Under the pieces are notes generated by a model that made no database searches, was not told the DNA's origin, and worked only from the letters and a program-made list of their open reading frames with translations. From Umezawaea sp049997955 (GTDB taxonomy: Bacteria > Actinomycetota > Actinomycetes > Mycobacteriales > Pseudonocardiaceae), in contig JAEBDY010000002.1 in the NCBI GenBank assembly GCA_049997955.1, positions 124,001 to 188,000 of the forward strand: a DNA stretch of 64,000 nucleotides, written 5' to 3'. Below are positions 52,926 to 61,535 of the stretch, in pieces. The stretch's first letter is position 1; each line of letters starts with the position of its first letter. The translations under genes were made by a program, and so were the position numbers.

Positions 52926-53878
52926 GATGCCTCCTTGATCCGTTCGGCGGCCCGCAGGCGCACCGGTGCCGCCCTCGGGTTCTCCTCGATCTCCTGCTCG
53001 TTCGCCAGCTCCGCGCCCTTGGTGACGAGCTTGAACTCGGGCCCGTAGCCCGGCAGTTCCACCGGGAGGCCCTGCGGGCTGCGCGACACCGAGACCTCGG
53101 TGATCGCCCGCTTGACCATCCGGTCCTCCAGCGACTGGTAGGCCTCGACGACGAGGCGGCCGCCGACTCCGAGCACCGACAGCGCGGCGGGGAGCGCGAG
53201 CCGCAGCGACTCCAGCTCCTCGTTCACCTCGATGCGCAGCGCCTGGAACGTCCGCTTGGCCGGGTGGCCCCCGGTCCGCCTGGTCGCGGCGGGCACGGCG
53301 GCGTACAGCAGCTCCACGAGCCGCCCGCTGTTGGTGAAGGGCTCGCGCTCGCGCTCCCGCACCACCGAGCTGACGATCTTCTTGGCGAACCGCTCCTCGC
53401 CGTAGTCGCGCAGGATCCGGACCAGGTCGCCCGGCGGGTACGTGTTCAGCACGTCCGCCGCGGTCTGGCCGGTGCCCGCGCTCATCCGCATGTCGAGCGG
53501 CGAGTCCCTGGAGTAGGCGAACCCGCGGTCCTCGGCGTCCAGCTGCAACGAGGACACGCCGAGGTCCATCAGGACACCGTCCACCTTGGACAGGCCCAGG
53601 TCCTCGACGGCCTCGTCGATGCGGTCGTAGGTGACGTTGACGAACTTGACGCGGTCGCCGAAGTCGGCGAGCCGCTTGCTCGACAGCTCGATGGCCTGCG
53701 GGTCGCGGTCCAGGCCGATCAACGTGAGCCGCGGGTGCGCCCGCAGCAGGGCTTCGGCGTGACCGCCGAGCCCGAGGGTCGTGTCCACCACCACGGCGGG
53801 CCGGTCGGCCAGAGCGGGGGCGAACAGCTCGAGGACGCGGTTCAGCAGGACCGGCACGTGCTGTGGTCGCTCCGCCAT
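52922..53878 (-). CDS. rsmH: 16S rRNA m4C1402 methyltransferase
   Basis: SAM-dependent methylation of 16S rRNA C1402. The 318-residue MraW-family protein starts AERPQHVPVLLNRVLELFAP and has the SAM motif VVDTTLGLGGHAEALL, GLDRDPQAIELS, DGVLMDLGVSSLQLD and GGRLVVEAYQSLEDR (usual form ISFHSLEDR). ATG 53878 with GGAGGGG upstream. First gene after mraZ (170-bp gap). Confidence 0.96.
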   Translation of the reverse strand: MAERPQHVPVLLNRVLELFAPALADRPAVVVDTTLGLGGHAEALLRAHPRLTLIGLDRDPQAIELSSKRLADFGDRVKFVNVTYDRIDEAVEDLGLSKVDGVLMDLGVSSLQLDAEDRGFAYSRDSPLDMRMSAGTGQTAADVLNTYPPGDLVRILRDYGEERFAKKIVSSVVREREREPFTNSGRLVELLYAAVPAATRRTGGHPAKRTFQALRIEVNEELESLRLALPAALSVLGVGGRLVVEAYQSLEDRMVKRAITEVSVSRSPQGLPVELPGYGPEFKLVTKGAELANEQEIEENPRAAPVRLRAAERIKEAS

Positions 53879-54048
53879 CTCAAGCCCCCTCCCTTGCTTC
53901 GTGATCGACCGCCACAACGTGGGGGTCGGGTGTCGTCAGGTCCCCGCCCGCCCGTCGAACCTGGCGCCGGGGAAGGTGCGCCAGGGCCGAAAGCCGAGCG
54001 GACCGAGGCCTCACGGCACCCGAACCACGTCGTGCAACTCACGGCCGA

Positions 54049-54480
54049 TCAGAAGACGCCAGGGAGGACCTCCTCCCGCACTTCGGCGTAGCTGCCCTCA
54101 TGGGCTTCGAGGTAGCGCTGCCAGGCCTGGGAGTCCCAGATCTCCAACCGGTTGACCGCGCCGATGACCGCGCACTCCTTGGTCAACCCGGCGTAGTTGC
54201 GCAGCTCCTGGACGATCGAGATGCGGCCCTGCCCGTCCGGCCGCTGCTCGTCCGTGCTGGCGAACAGGTAGCGCTGGTAGGCCCGAACCGACTCGTTGGT
54301 GAAGGAGGCGGCCGAGACCTTCATCGCCATCTGCTCGAACTCCGCTCGCGGGAACACGAAGAGGCAGTGGTCCTGGCCCTTGGTGACCATGACACCCCCC
54401 GCTAGCGCATCCCGGAACTTCGCGGGCAGCGTCAGCCGACCCTTGTCGTCCAGCCTGGGGAGGTGCGTGCCGAGGAACAT
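54049..54480 (-). CDS. mraZ: Transcriptional regulator MraZ
   Basis: DNA-binding regulator with two SpoVT-AbrB-like domains: DDKGRLTLPAKFRDAL (residues 11-26) and DGQGRISIVQELRNYAGL (about 82-99). 143 residues, normal length. In known bacteria MraZ represses its own dcw operon by binding direct repeats of TGGG-type boxes. GGAGG lies before the ATG. Four such boxes overlap the promoter upstream. Confidence 0.97.
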   Translation of the reverse strand: MFLGTHLPRLDDKGRLTLPAKFRDALAGGVMVTKGQDHCLFVFPRAEFEQMAMKVSAASFTNESVRAYQRYLFASTDEQRPDGQGRISIVQELRNYAGLTKECAVIGAVNRLEIWDSQAWQRYLEAHEGSYAEVREEVLPGVF

Positions 54481-54530
54481 GGCACCTCCACCTCCTGCCG
54501 ACCGGACTCCGAGCGGCAGTGGAGCCCCCG

Positions 54531-54576
54531 TCAGCCCCACCGGGCGCCACAGTACCCCACTTTTCACCACAGTCAA
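54531..54576 (-). promoter_or_regulatory. mraZ promoter with four MraZ boxes
   Basis: On the minus strand TTGACT (54576-54571), 16-bp spacer, TACTGT (54554-54549). Superimposed are four direct repeats GTGG, GTGGGG, GTGG, GTGGGG starting at 54570, 54560, 54550 and 54540, exactly 10 bp apart, the pitch known for MraZ operators. Two repeats lie in the promoter and two just downstream, so binding should repress. Confidence 0.75.
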
Positions 54577-54935
54577 CGCTGAAACGGGTGTTTCCAATGG
54601 GAGCCGAAAGGCATATTCGCAGGTAGGAGGCTTGCGAGCGAGGTGGACTGCGGTGGGGGAAGCGCGCGACACCCACCTCCCCGAGTGAGTCCGAACACCG
54701 GTTTTGCCACCCGGATGGGCTAGCAAAACCGGTGAAAACGGGTTCGCGCACGCCGGTGGTGGGGGATCGTGGAGACAGGGGGAAAATGAACCGCTGTGCA
54801 ACCCCGCACGTCCTAACCAACGTCAGGATCCTGTCGAATCGGGGGTAGGGCACTTCGCCCTGGTTTGACACACTGCGTGAAACGCTCACCGCTTCCGAGC
54901 ACCGGTCGCGGGCGAGCCCCGCTCCAGGAGGTCGA
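54577..54935. other. Intergenic region between divergent mraZ and moxR
   Basis: Contains a long perfect inverted repeat (54696-54734, annotated separately) and, near moxR, TTGACA (54865-54870) that could be a -35 element for moxR, though no good -10 at 17 bp was found. No coding frame is supported. Confidence 0.45.
54696..54734. repeat. Perfect 12-bp inverted repeat between mraZ and moxR
   Basis: CACCGGTTTTGC (54696-54707) and GCAAAACCGGTG (54723-54734) around a 15-nt loop. Neither strand has a T-run after it, so it is not a standard terminator; it may be an operator or an RNA structure in a divergent leader. Confidence 0.7.
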
Positions 54936-56042
54936 GTGACCCCGAGTACCCAGCCAGCCGCACTCCCGGACCACGCGTTCGGGCAGAGCGCGCCTACCGT
55001 GAAACCCACGGTGAACAGTGCTGCCCACACCCCGCAGACACGACCTGACGACGTGCTCGGAGAACTGCACACCGCGGTCCAGCGGATCGCCGCCAACGTG
55101 GAGAAGGTCCTCGTCGGCAAACCGGACGTCGTCCGGATCTCCCTCGTGGCCCTGCTGGCCGAGGGCCACCTGCTGGTGGAGGACGTGCCCGGCGTCGGCA
55201 AGACGTCGCTGGCGAAGGCGCTGGCCCGCTCGATCGACTGCACGGTCAGCCGCATCCAGTTCACGCCGGACCTGCTGCCCAGCGACATCACCGGCTCGTC
55301 GATCTACAACCGGCAGGGCAACGAGTTCGAGTTCCGGCCGGGCCCGGTGTTCGCGAACATCGTGGTCGGCGACGAGATCAACCGCGCCTCCCCCAAGACG
55401 CAGTCCGCGCTGCTGGAGTGCATGGAGGAGCACCAGGTCACGGTCGACGGGAAGACCTACCCGCTCGGCGCGCCGTTCATGGTGATCGCGACCCAGAACC
55501 CGATCGAGATGGAAGGCACCTACGCGCTGCCGGAAGCCCAGCGGGACCGGTTCACCGTGCGCGTCTCCATCGGCTACCCGGACCCGGCGGCCGAGCTGGC
55601 CATGGTCGACGAGCACGCGGGCACCAACCCGATGGACGAGCTGCGCCCGGTGTCGGACGCCGCGCAGATCCTGAAGCTGGTGCAGACGGTCCGCCGGGTG
55701 CACCTGTCGCAGGAGATCCGCCGGTACGCCGTGGAACTCGTGTCGGCCACCCGCAGGCTGCCGGAACTGCGGCTCGGGGCGTCCCCCCGGTCCACGCTGC
55801 ACCTGGTCCGCGCCGCTCGCGCGCAGGCCGCGCTGGCGGGTCGCGACTTCGTCGTCCCGGACGACATCCACGCCGTCGCGGTCCCCGTGCTGGCGCACCG
55901 GCTGGTGCTCACCGCCGAGGCGCAGGCCTCCCGCCGCTCCCCCGCCGACCTGGTCCGCTCGCTGCTCCAGCGGGTGCCCGTGCCGCAGGCGGCGCCGTCG
56001 CCGAACGGCCAGTACACCCAGAACGCAGGGACGAATCGCTGA
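54936..56042 (+). CDS. moxR: MoxR-family AAA+ ATPase
   Basis: AAA+ chaperone-like ATPase. The 368-residue product has Walker A EDVPGVGKTSLAKAL near residue 85, Walker B VVGDEINRA, sensor ATQNPIEMEGTYALPEAQRDRF, and a C-terminal lid. Family members are thought to assemble or activate partners, typically the DUF58 and transglutaminase proteins encoded next to them. GTG 54936 with AGGAGG upstream. First gene of a three-gene rightward operon. Confidence 0.95.
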   Translation: MTPSTQPAALPDHAFGQSAPTVKPTVNSAAHTPQTRPDDVLGELHTAVQRIAANVEKVLVGKPDVVRISLVALLAEGHLLVEDVPGVGKTSLAKALARSIDCTVSRIQFTPDLLPSDITGSSIYNRQGNEFEFRPGPVFANIVVGDEINRASPKTQSALLECMEEHQVTVDGKTYPLGAPFMVIATQNPIEMEGTYALPEAQRDRFTVRVSIGYPDPAAELAMVDEHAGTNPMDELRPVSDAAQILKLVQTVRRVHLSQEIRRYAVELVSATRRLPELRLGASPRSTLHLVRAARAQAALAGRDFVVPDDIHAVAVPVLAHRLVLTAEAQASRRSPADLVRSLLQRVPVPQAAPSPNGQYTQNAGTNR

Positions 56043-56043
56043 G

Positions 56044-57309
56044 ATGCGCGGAGCCCTGTCCGGCCTGACGACCCGCGGCCGCTGCCTGCTCGCTGCGGGA
56101 TTCGCGGCGGGGCTGTGCGCGCTCGTCCTCAACGAGCGCGACCTGCTCCGGGTGGCGGCCTTCGTGGTCGCGCTGCCGCTGCTGGCCGCCTGGCTGGCCA
56201 CCCGTGCCCGCGTCGGCCTGCACGCGTCCCGATTCCTGCACCCCAGCCGGGTCCCCGTCGGCTCCGCCACCGAGGTGCGCGTCGAACTGCGCAGCACCGG
56301 ACGGCTCCCGACCGGTGGACTGCTCCTGGAGGACAACGTCCCGTACGCGCTCGGCAGCAGGCCCCGCTTCGTGGTGGAACGGCTGCCCCGCAGCACGGCC
56401 ACCGCGCTGCGGTACCCGCTCAAGCCCGTCATGCGCGGCATCCAGCAGGTGGGCCCGCTGATGGCCCGGATCACCGACCCGTTCGGGCTGGTGGAGTACG
56501 ACCGCGAACTCGCGGGCCGCAGCAGGCTGGTCGTGGTGCCCCGGATCACCGGGCTCAACGGCCTGCCCAGCGGCTCCGGCATGGGCGCGGGCGACGACGG
56601 CTCGATCCGGCTGCGCAGCGGCCAGGGCGAGGACGACGCGATCGTCCGCGAGTACCGGCACGGCGACGACCTGCGCAAGGTCCACTGGCGCTCGACCGCC
56701 CGCCGCGACCAGCTGATGGTGCGCGTGGAGGAACGCCCGTGGCGCGGCGGCACGACCGTGCTGCTCGACCACCGGCTCACCGCGCACCGCGGCAGCGGTC
56801 CCAGCGCCAGCCTCGAATGGGCCGTGTCGCTGACCGCCAGCATCTGCCTGCACCTGCACCGCTTCGGCCACCAGGTCAAACTGGTCGTCGAGGACGGCCG
56901 CGTCCTCGCCGGGGGCTCCGGTGACGGCGGCCACAGCGACGCCGTGGTGCTCGACTCGCTCGCCGCGCTCCAGCCCTCGCACCGGCGGGAGCTCGCCTCG
57001 GGCGTCGACCCCGGCGCGGGCCAGGAGGTCATCGCCGTCCTCGGCGCGTGCACCCCGGCCGTCGTGGACGGGCTCGTCCGCTACCGGCCGCGCGGGATGC
57101 GCAGCCTCGCGGTGCTGCTCGACGTCGGCGAGTGGGCCGGTCCGTCCGAGGACCCGTCGCCCGACGTGACCGAAACGCAGCGGTTGCTGCACATCGCGGG
57201 CTGGGGCGTCTCGATCGCCAGGCCCGCGAGCCCGATGAACCAGGTCTGGCAAGAGCTGTGCCACAGCGCGGGCAACCGCGGTCCTGTGGTGCGCACGGAG
57301 GTGGGCTGA
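56044..57309 (+). CDS. DUF58 membrane protein
   Basis: A 421-residue protein: two membrane helices at the N-terminus (about 14-32 and 36-55), then an extracytoplasmic-or-cytosolic beta region and the DUF58 signature EYRHGDDLRKVHWRSTARRDQLMVRVEE (near 200-230), resembling a von Willebrand A fold. Function unknown; almost always with MoxR and a transglutaminase-like protein. ATG 56044 one base after the moxR stop. Confidence 0.93.
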   Translation: MRGALSGLTTRGRCLLAAGFAAGLCALVLNERDLLRVAAFVVALPLLAAWLATRARVGLHASRFLHPSRVPVGSATEVRVELRSTGRLPTGGLLLEDNVPYALGSRPRFVVERLPRSTATALRYPLKPVMRGIQQVGPLMARITDPFGLVEYDRELAGRSRLVVVPRITGLNGLPSGSGMGAGDDGSIRLRSGQGEDDAIVREYRHGDDLRKVHWRSTARRDQLMVRVEERPWRGGTTVLLDHRLTAHRGSGPSASLEWAVSLTASICLHLHRFGHQVKLVVEDGRVLAGGSGDGGHSDAVVLDSLAALQPSHRRELASGVDPGAGQEVIAVLGACTPAVVDGLVRYRPRGMRSLAVLLDVGEWAGPSEDPSPDVTETQRLLHIAGWGVSIARPASPMNQVWQELCHSAGNRGPVVRTEVG

Positions 57310-59747
57310 TGTCGGGGCGAGCGGTCGAGTCGGACAACGGGGTGATGTCGGTGACCCCGGCCGTCGCCGCGCTGGCCGTGGTGTGCTCGGCGACCGCGCT
57401 CTCCGGCGTCGTCACGGGCAGCCTGTGGATCCTCTACGTGCTGCTTTCGGTGGCCGTGATCAGCGGCACCGGCCTGGTGCTCCGCTCGTTCCGGCTGCCC
57501 GCCCCGCTGGTGGGGATCGGCCAGGTCTTCGCGCTGCTCTCCCTGCTGGTCATGCTGTTCACCAGGACCGGCTTCCTGGTCGTGCTGCCCGGCCCCGAGT
57601 CGCTTGGCGACCTGTGGACGGTGCTCGGCAACTCGATCAGCGAGGTCCAGACCGGGGTGCCGCCGGTCGCGGAGAGCCCCGCGATGCGGTGCCTGATCAT
57701 GCTCGCGATGGGTCTCGTCGCGGTGCTCGTCGACACCCTCGCGGTCGGCGCCGCGGCGCCCGCCGCGTCCGGGCTGGTGCTGCTGTGCGTGTTCGCCGTG
57801 CCCGCGTCGCTGGCCGACGAGATGCTGCCGCTGTGGACGTTCGTGCTGGGCGCGGCCTCGTTCGCGCTGCTCCTGGTGGTCGACGGCCAGCACCGGCACG
57901 AAGCCTGGCGAGGGCGGATGAGCGGCACCGGGGGCAGCAGCTCCGGCCGCGCCGCGACCGCCGTGGCGAGCATGGCGGTGGTGATCGCCCTGCTCGCGGG
58001 CGCCACCTTCACCCTGATCGGCACCGTGGGCAGGCTGCCCGGCACGGGCAACTCCGTCGGCGGCGGCGCGGACGGGCTCGGGCTCAAGCCGATGACCGAG
58101 CTGCGCGGCATGCTCAGCCAGGGTGAGACCAGGGAGATGTTCCACGTCCGGGGCCTCCCCGAGGCGGCGTACCTCCGCGCGATGACGCTCCAGCAGTACG
58201 ACCCCGCCAGCGGCGAGTGGTCCGTCGGCGGCGCGCTGTCCGAGGGCAGCGCGGCCAGGGGTGATCTCCCCGCGCAGCCGGGCGACCCAGGCGACGGCGA
58301 GACCACCAGGATCGAGATCGACCCGGTCGGCTGGAACGACGTGTGGCTGCCGGTCTACGGCAAGCCACGCAAGATCGAGAACACCGACGAGACCTGGCGC
58401 TACGACTCCACCCGCGGCATGGTCTACAGCCTCCGCAAGCACAAGGTCGGCCCGTACACGCTGGAGACCGTGCTGGAGAACCCGTCGGCCGACGACCTGC
58501 GGCGGGCCAACGGCAGCGCCGACGGCGTCGACCCGGTGTACTTCCAGGTCGACGGCATCGACCCGTCCATCACGACGCTGGCCAGGACCATCATCCAGGG
58601 CACGAACACCAAGTTCGACAGGGCCACGGCGCTGTACGAGTACTTCACCGACGGCACGCAGGGCTTCAAGTACTCGACGAAGACCGAGGGCAACGCGAAC
58701 GCCGACGCCCTCGTCGACTTCGTGTTCAACGGCAAGACCGGCTACTGCCAGCAGTACTCGGCCGCCATGGCCGTCATGGCCCGCTCCGTCGGCCTGCCCG
58801 CTCGGGTCGCCATCGGCTTCACCGGCGGCTACCCGACCGAGGACTACAAGACCATCACCAGCCTCGACGCCCACGCGTGGGTGGAGATCTACTTCGCGGG
58901 CCACGGCTGGATGGTCTTCGACCCGACGCCGCTCACCGACGGCCGCGGCGTCGTCCCGTCCTACATCGGCGGCACCGGCGACGACGGCCAGACCGCGGCC
59001 ACCGACGAGGAGAACCCGTCCGCGGCCGCGGCGTCCTCCTCCGTCGTCCCCTCCAGCTCCGCCGCACCGGTGGTGGACACCCAGGACCTCGCGGGCGCCA
59101 CCCCGGTCGAGGAAACCCCGACGTGGCACTGGATCACGATCGCCGTCACCGGTGGTCTGGCGGCGCTGCTCACCGCCCTGCTGCTCCTCATGCCCCGCCT
59201 GGGCACCCTGGCGGCGTTCAACCGCCTGCCGTGGGCCCGCCCGGCCGTGGCGGCCGCAGCGGCCGCGTTCTGGGTCCTCACGCTGGCGCTGGGCACAGCC
59301 CTGTTCTCCTGGTGGCTGGCGGTGCCCCTGCTCCTGCTGGCGGGCGCGGCCTCCCCGGCAGGCGTGCGCGCGGTACGCCGCCGCAACCGCCTGCACTCCA
59401 TCGCGGGCCTGGGAGCCCAGGCGGCGAACGCGGCGTGGGAAGAACTGATCGCCGAGTCGGTGGACCGCGGCACCCGCATCCCACCCACCGAAACAGTCCG
59501 CGTGGCGGCCCGCCGCATGGCCCGCGCCCACAACCTGGACGAACAGGGCCGCGACGGCCTCCGCTCCGTGGTGGGCGCCATCGAACGGTCCTGGTACAGC
59601 AGCACCCCCGAAGCAGACCCGCAACTGCCACGGGCGGTAGAAGACGTACGCCGCAGCCTCAACCGCAACGCCCCCCTGGCCCTACGGGCAAAGTTCCTCC
59701 CCCGCTCGGTGCTCCACCCCACCGCGCAGGCTGATCTTCCGGACTGA
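57309..59747 (+). CDS. TgpA-like transmembrane transglutaminase-fold protein
   Basis: An 812-residue protein: several N-terminal membrane helices (about 15-230), an extracellular region with a transglutaminase-like domain (about 430-545) and a C-terminal membrane helix pair (about 610-690) with a DUF4129-like tail. The expected Cys-His-Asp triad is Cys near 480 (GYCQQYSAAMAVMAR), His near 522 (DAHAWVEIYF) and Asp near 538 (MVFDPTP). Homologues in Pseudomonas (TgpA) and mycobacteria are cell-envelope proteins whose substrate is not known. ATG shares a base with the DUF58 stop (TGATG). Confidence 0.92.
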   Translation: MSGRAVESDNGVMSVTPAVAALAVVCSATALSGVVTGSLWILYVLLSVAVISGTGLVLRSFRLPAPLVGIGQVFALLSLLVMLFTRTGFLVVLPGPESLGDLWTVLGNSISEVQTGVPPVAESPAMRCLIMLAMGLVAVLVDTLAVGAAAPAASGLVLLCVFAVPASLADEMLPLWTFVLGAASFALLLVVDGQHRHEAWRGRMSGTGGSSSGRAATAVASMAVVIALLAGATFTLIGTVGRLPGTGNSVGGGADGLGLKPMTELRGMLSQGETREMFHVRGLPEAAYLRAMTLQQYDPASGEWSVGGALSEGSAARGDLPAQPGDPGDGETTRIEIDPVGWNDVWLPVYGKPRKIENTDETWRYDSTRGMVYSLRKHKVGPYTLETVLENPSADDLRRANGSADGVDPVYFQVDGIDPSITTLARTIIQGTNTKFDRATALYEYFTDGTQGFKYSTKTEGNANADALVDFVFNGKTGYCQQYSAAMAVMARSVGLPARVAIGFTGGYPTEDYKTITSLDAHAWVEIYFAGHGWMVFDPTPLTDGRGVVPSYIGGTGDDGQTAATDEENPSAAAASSSVVPSSSAAPVVDTQDLAGATPVEETPTWHWITIAVTGGLAALLTALLLLMPRLGTLAAFNRLPWARPAVAAAAAAFWVLTLALGTALFSWWLAVPLLLLAGAASPAGVRAVRRRNRLHSIAGLGAQAANAAWEELIAESVDRGTRIPPTETVRVAARRMARAHNLDEQGRDGLRSVVGAIERSWYSSTPEADPQLPRAVEDVRRSLNRNAPLALRAKFLPRSVLHPTAQADLPD

Positions 59748-59756
59748 CGGGGTTTC

Positions 59757-59791
59757 GCGGGTGCCGAAGTTCCGCTGAGGCCGGCACCCGC
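59757..59791 (+). terminator. Terminator of the moxR operon
   Basis: Stem GCGGGTGCCG (59757-59766) with CGGCACCCGC (59782-59791), 15-nt loop, followed by CGTTTG, beginning 10 bp after the transglutaminase-fold stop. The stem is strong but the T-run is short. Confidence 0.65.
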
Positions 59792-60256
59792 CGTTTGGGG
59801 CTGGGCACCCACGATCCGCTTGGGTTCTGGTTGGCGTTGAGTGCGCTTGGGCAGGGCCGGTGTCGTGGGCCGCTGTCGTGAGCCGGGTCGCGCCACGCGG
59901 CGCGGTCCGGGCCGCAGAGTCCGGGCCGCAGAGTCGCGGCTGGCGGCTGGCGGCTGGCGGCTGGCGGCTGGCGGCTGGCGGCTGGCGGCTGGCGGTGAGT
60001 CTGTGGGTTGCGAGGGCTACTTCTGGCAGCAGGTCTGGGATGGCAGCCTTCTGCGGTCAGCCGTGTGTGGTCAGTGGTCGCGGGCGGTGCTGCCGTGAGC
60101 CACCAGCGAGGACCTTCGGCGATCAAGTGCGGTGCTCGTTCCGGGCTTGATCGCCGGTGCGTTGATCGCGTTCAGGGCTGGCTCGGCTGTGCGGCAGCAG
60201 TTTCCCGGTCGTCGGCGCTGAAGGGTGTGGCTGGACCGGTCGTCGCGCGCGAAGAC
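59792..60256. other. Repeat-containing non-coding region
   Basis: Lies between two convergent operons. Includes a 14-bp duplicate (TCCGGGCCGCAGAG, twice, ~59905-59934), the heptanucleotide array annotated separately and otherwise GC-rich sequence without coding-like frames. Confidence 0.5.
59936..59997. repeat. Heptanucleotide tandem repeat
   Basis: Eight perfect copies of GCGGCTG (59936-59991) plus a degenerate partial ninth (GCGGTG). The period of 7 bp is prone to slippage. No ORF depends on it. Confidence 0.95.
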
Positions 60257-60289
60257 ACCGCGGCCCGCCCCTGGCGGGGCGGGCGCGGT
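60257..60289 (-). terminator. Terminator after the DUF3040 gene
   Basis: GC-rich stem: ACCGCG (60257-60262) with CGCGGT (60284-60289), one bulge, then CCCGCCCC (60264-60271) with GGGGCGGG (60276-60283), 4-nt loop. It lies 22 bp past the DUF3040 stop. Confidence 0.7.
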
Positions 60290-60310
60290 GTGGTTCTTCG
60301 GTTCGGAGTT

Positions 60311-60700
60311 CTACTCGTCCTCGAAGCGTCGACGGAAACGTTCTTCCATCTTTTGTGAGAACGAGCTGCGGTTGCGGCTCGGCCGGCTGCTTTCCTGTTC
60401 CGACTCCTCGGCGACCTGATCACCACGACGAAGTGTCGTCAGGGTGACCAGCACGCCGAAGAACATCAACAGGAAGCCGACCACGCTCACCACCGGGATT
60501 CCGGCGAGCTTCGGCAACATCACACCCGTGACGAGCAGCGCCACACCCACGGCGAACAAAGCGATGCCCTGGAAACGGCGCCGTCGAGACGGCTTGCGCA
60601 GCTTGGCGCCGCGCACGGTGGATGCGAACTTCGGATCCTCGGCGTAGAGCGCGCGCTCGATCTGGTCGAGCAGTCGCTGCTCGTGCTCGGAGAGTGGCAT
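60311..60700 (-). CDS. DUF3040 membrane protein
   Basis: A 129-residue protein with an amphipathic acidic N-terminus (MPLSEHEQRLLDQIERALYAEDPKFASTV), which is the family hallmark, two membrane helices (about 46-62 and 66-86), and a charged tail with SFSQKMEERFRRRFEDE. Widespread in actinobacteria and usually near the dcw cluster (M. tuberculosis Rv2169c). Function unknown. ATG 60700 with GGAGGAG upstream. Confidence 0.92.
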   Translation of the reverse strand: MPLSEHEQRLLDQIERALYAEDPKFASTVRGAKLRKPSRRRRFQGIALFAVGVALLVTGVMLPKLAGIPVVSVVGFLLMFFGVLVTLTTLRRGDQVAEESEQESSRPSRNRSSFSQKMEERFRRRFEDE

Positions 60701-60762
60701 GGCTCCTCCTCCGGCACAGCGGTCGCGGGCGCCGGTGTTCACGGTTGCCGCCGGTCCCGGCG

Positions 60763-60783
60763 GACGCCCCCCCTGGGGGCGTC
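60763..60783. repeat. Inverted repeat upstream of the DUF3040 gene
   Basis: GACGCCCCC (60763-60771) with GGGGGCGTC (60775-60783), 3-nt loop, 63 bp upstream of the ATG. A possible minus-strand -10 (TATCCT) lies about 10 bp further upstream, so the hairpin would be near the 5' end of the message. May be a regulatory structure. Confidence 0.5.
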
Positions 60784-60968
60784 ATCCCCCAGGATACGAT
60801 CCGCAGAGCCCGCCGACTACCCAGTCTGGGCTCCCAAGCGGTTGGTTCTGTCACCATCATCCTCACGGGTCAACGGTCAGACCACCGTGAGGTGACGCCC
60901 CGGACCCGTATCGAAACCGCGCGTAACCGCATTCCTGCAGGTGCAGCCCGTCGAGCGCCCTGAAAACC

Positions 60969-60984
60969 GCCGGACGGGTCCGGC
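60969..60984 (-). terminator. Short terminator on the minus strand
   Basis: GCCGGAC and GTCCGGC (60969-60975 and 60978-60984) with a 2-nt loop; on the minus strand it is followed by GGTTTTC. It indicates, weakly, that a minus-strand transcript from the 61-kb region ends here. Confidence 0.5.
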
Positions 60985-61075
60985 TACAGACTTCCGGTAA
61001 ACAGGTCACCCTGATGGCGTAACGACATCAACTCCAGCAGAAATTGTGATCGCTTCTGTCGTGTCCTTGCTCCGA

Positions 61076-61183
61076 TCACCGTGCCACGCGCGCTTGTGAG
61101 GACAAATGTCGGCCGCGTGAACGGCCTTCGAAGATCACCACAACTGGGTCTCGGGACAGTCGGGTGCGCGAACCGGTGGGCAT
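61076..61183 (-). CDS. Possible small ORF (35 residues), unknown
   Basis: MPTGSRTRLSRDPVVVIFEGRSRGRHLSSQARVAR, arginine-rich. The ATG at 61183 has AGGAG six bases upstream, and a hairpin with a T-run follows at 60969-60984. No family is recognised and GC3 is only moderate, so it could equally be chance. The surrounding 60.9-61.4 kb is slightly less GC-rich than its neighbours. Confidence 0.2.
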   Translation of the reverse strand: MPTGSRTRLSRDPVVVIFEGRSRGRHLSSQARVAR

Positions 61184-61535
61184 CGGCGGCTCCTGCGGGT
61201 GTTGTCGGACGAAGTTGATCAGTTGACGCAGCGGCCGTGCTGGGATCGCGCATCGAGGCGATCGATCAGGGACCGAGCGGGACCGGTTAGTGGTCGATCG
61301 CTTGGTGCCGGACGGCGAGCTCGGGTGAAGCCAACGGGCAACGAGGCGGGATTCGGCGGGCCGATCAGTCGGTGGAGTACTAACAGCACCGCCGCTCGTT
61401 GATCCGATTCGGGTATGTGGGCTGATAGTGGACGCGGTGGGGCGTTGGTCGGCGCACACGTGGGATGGGACTGGTCGACGCCGAATGGGGCGGCTGCCGC
61501 AGGCTTGAGCAGGATCAGGGTGGCGGCACCGACCG
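61184..61535. other. Intergenic region left of the 172-bp repeats
   Basis: About 350 bp without a convincing gene. Several GATC-containing words (TTGATCAGTT, GATCGATCAGG) give a locally uneven composition, and a degenerate extra repeat unit may exist near 61360-61535. No promoter or known element was seen. Confidence 0.4.

Noticed and set aside
54696..54734. Rho-independent terminator
   Set aside because: No T-run after the stem on either strand and no gene ends beside it.
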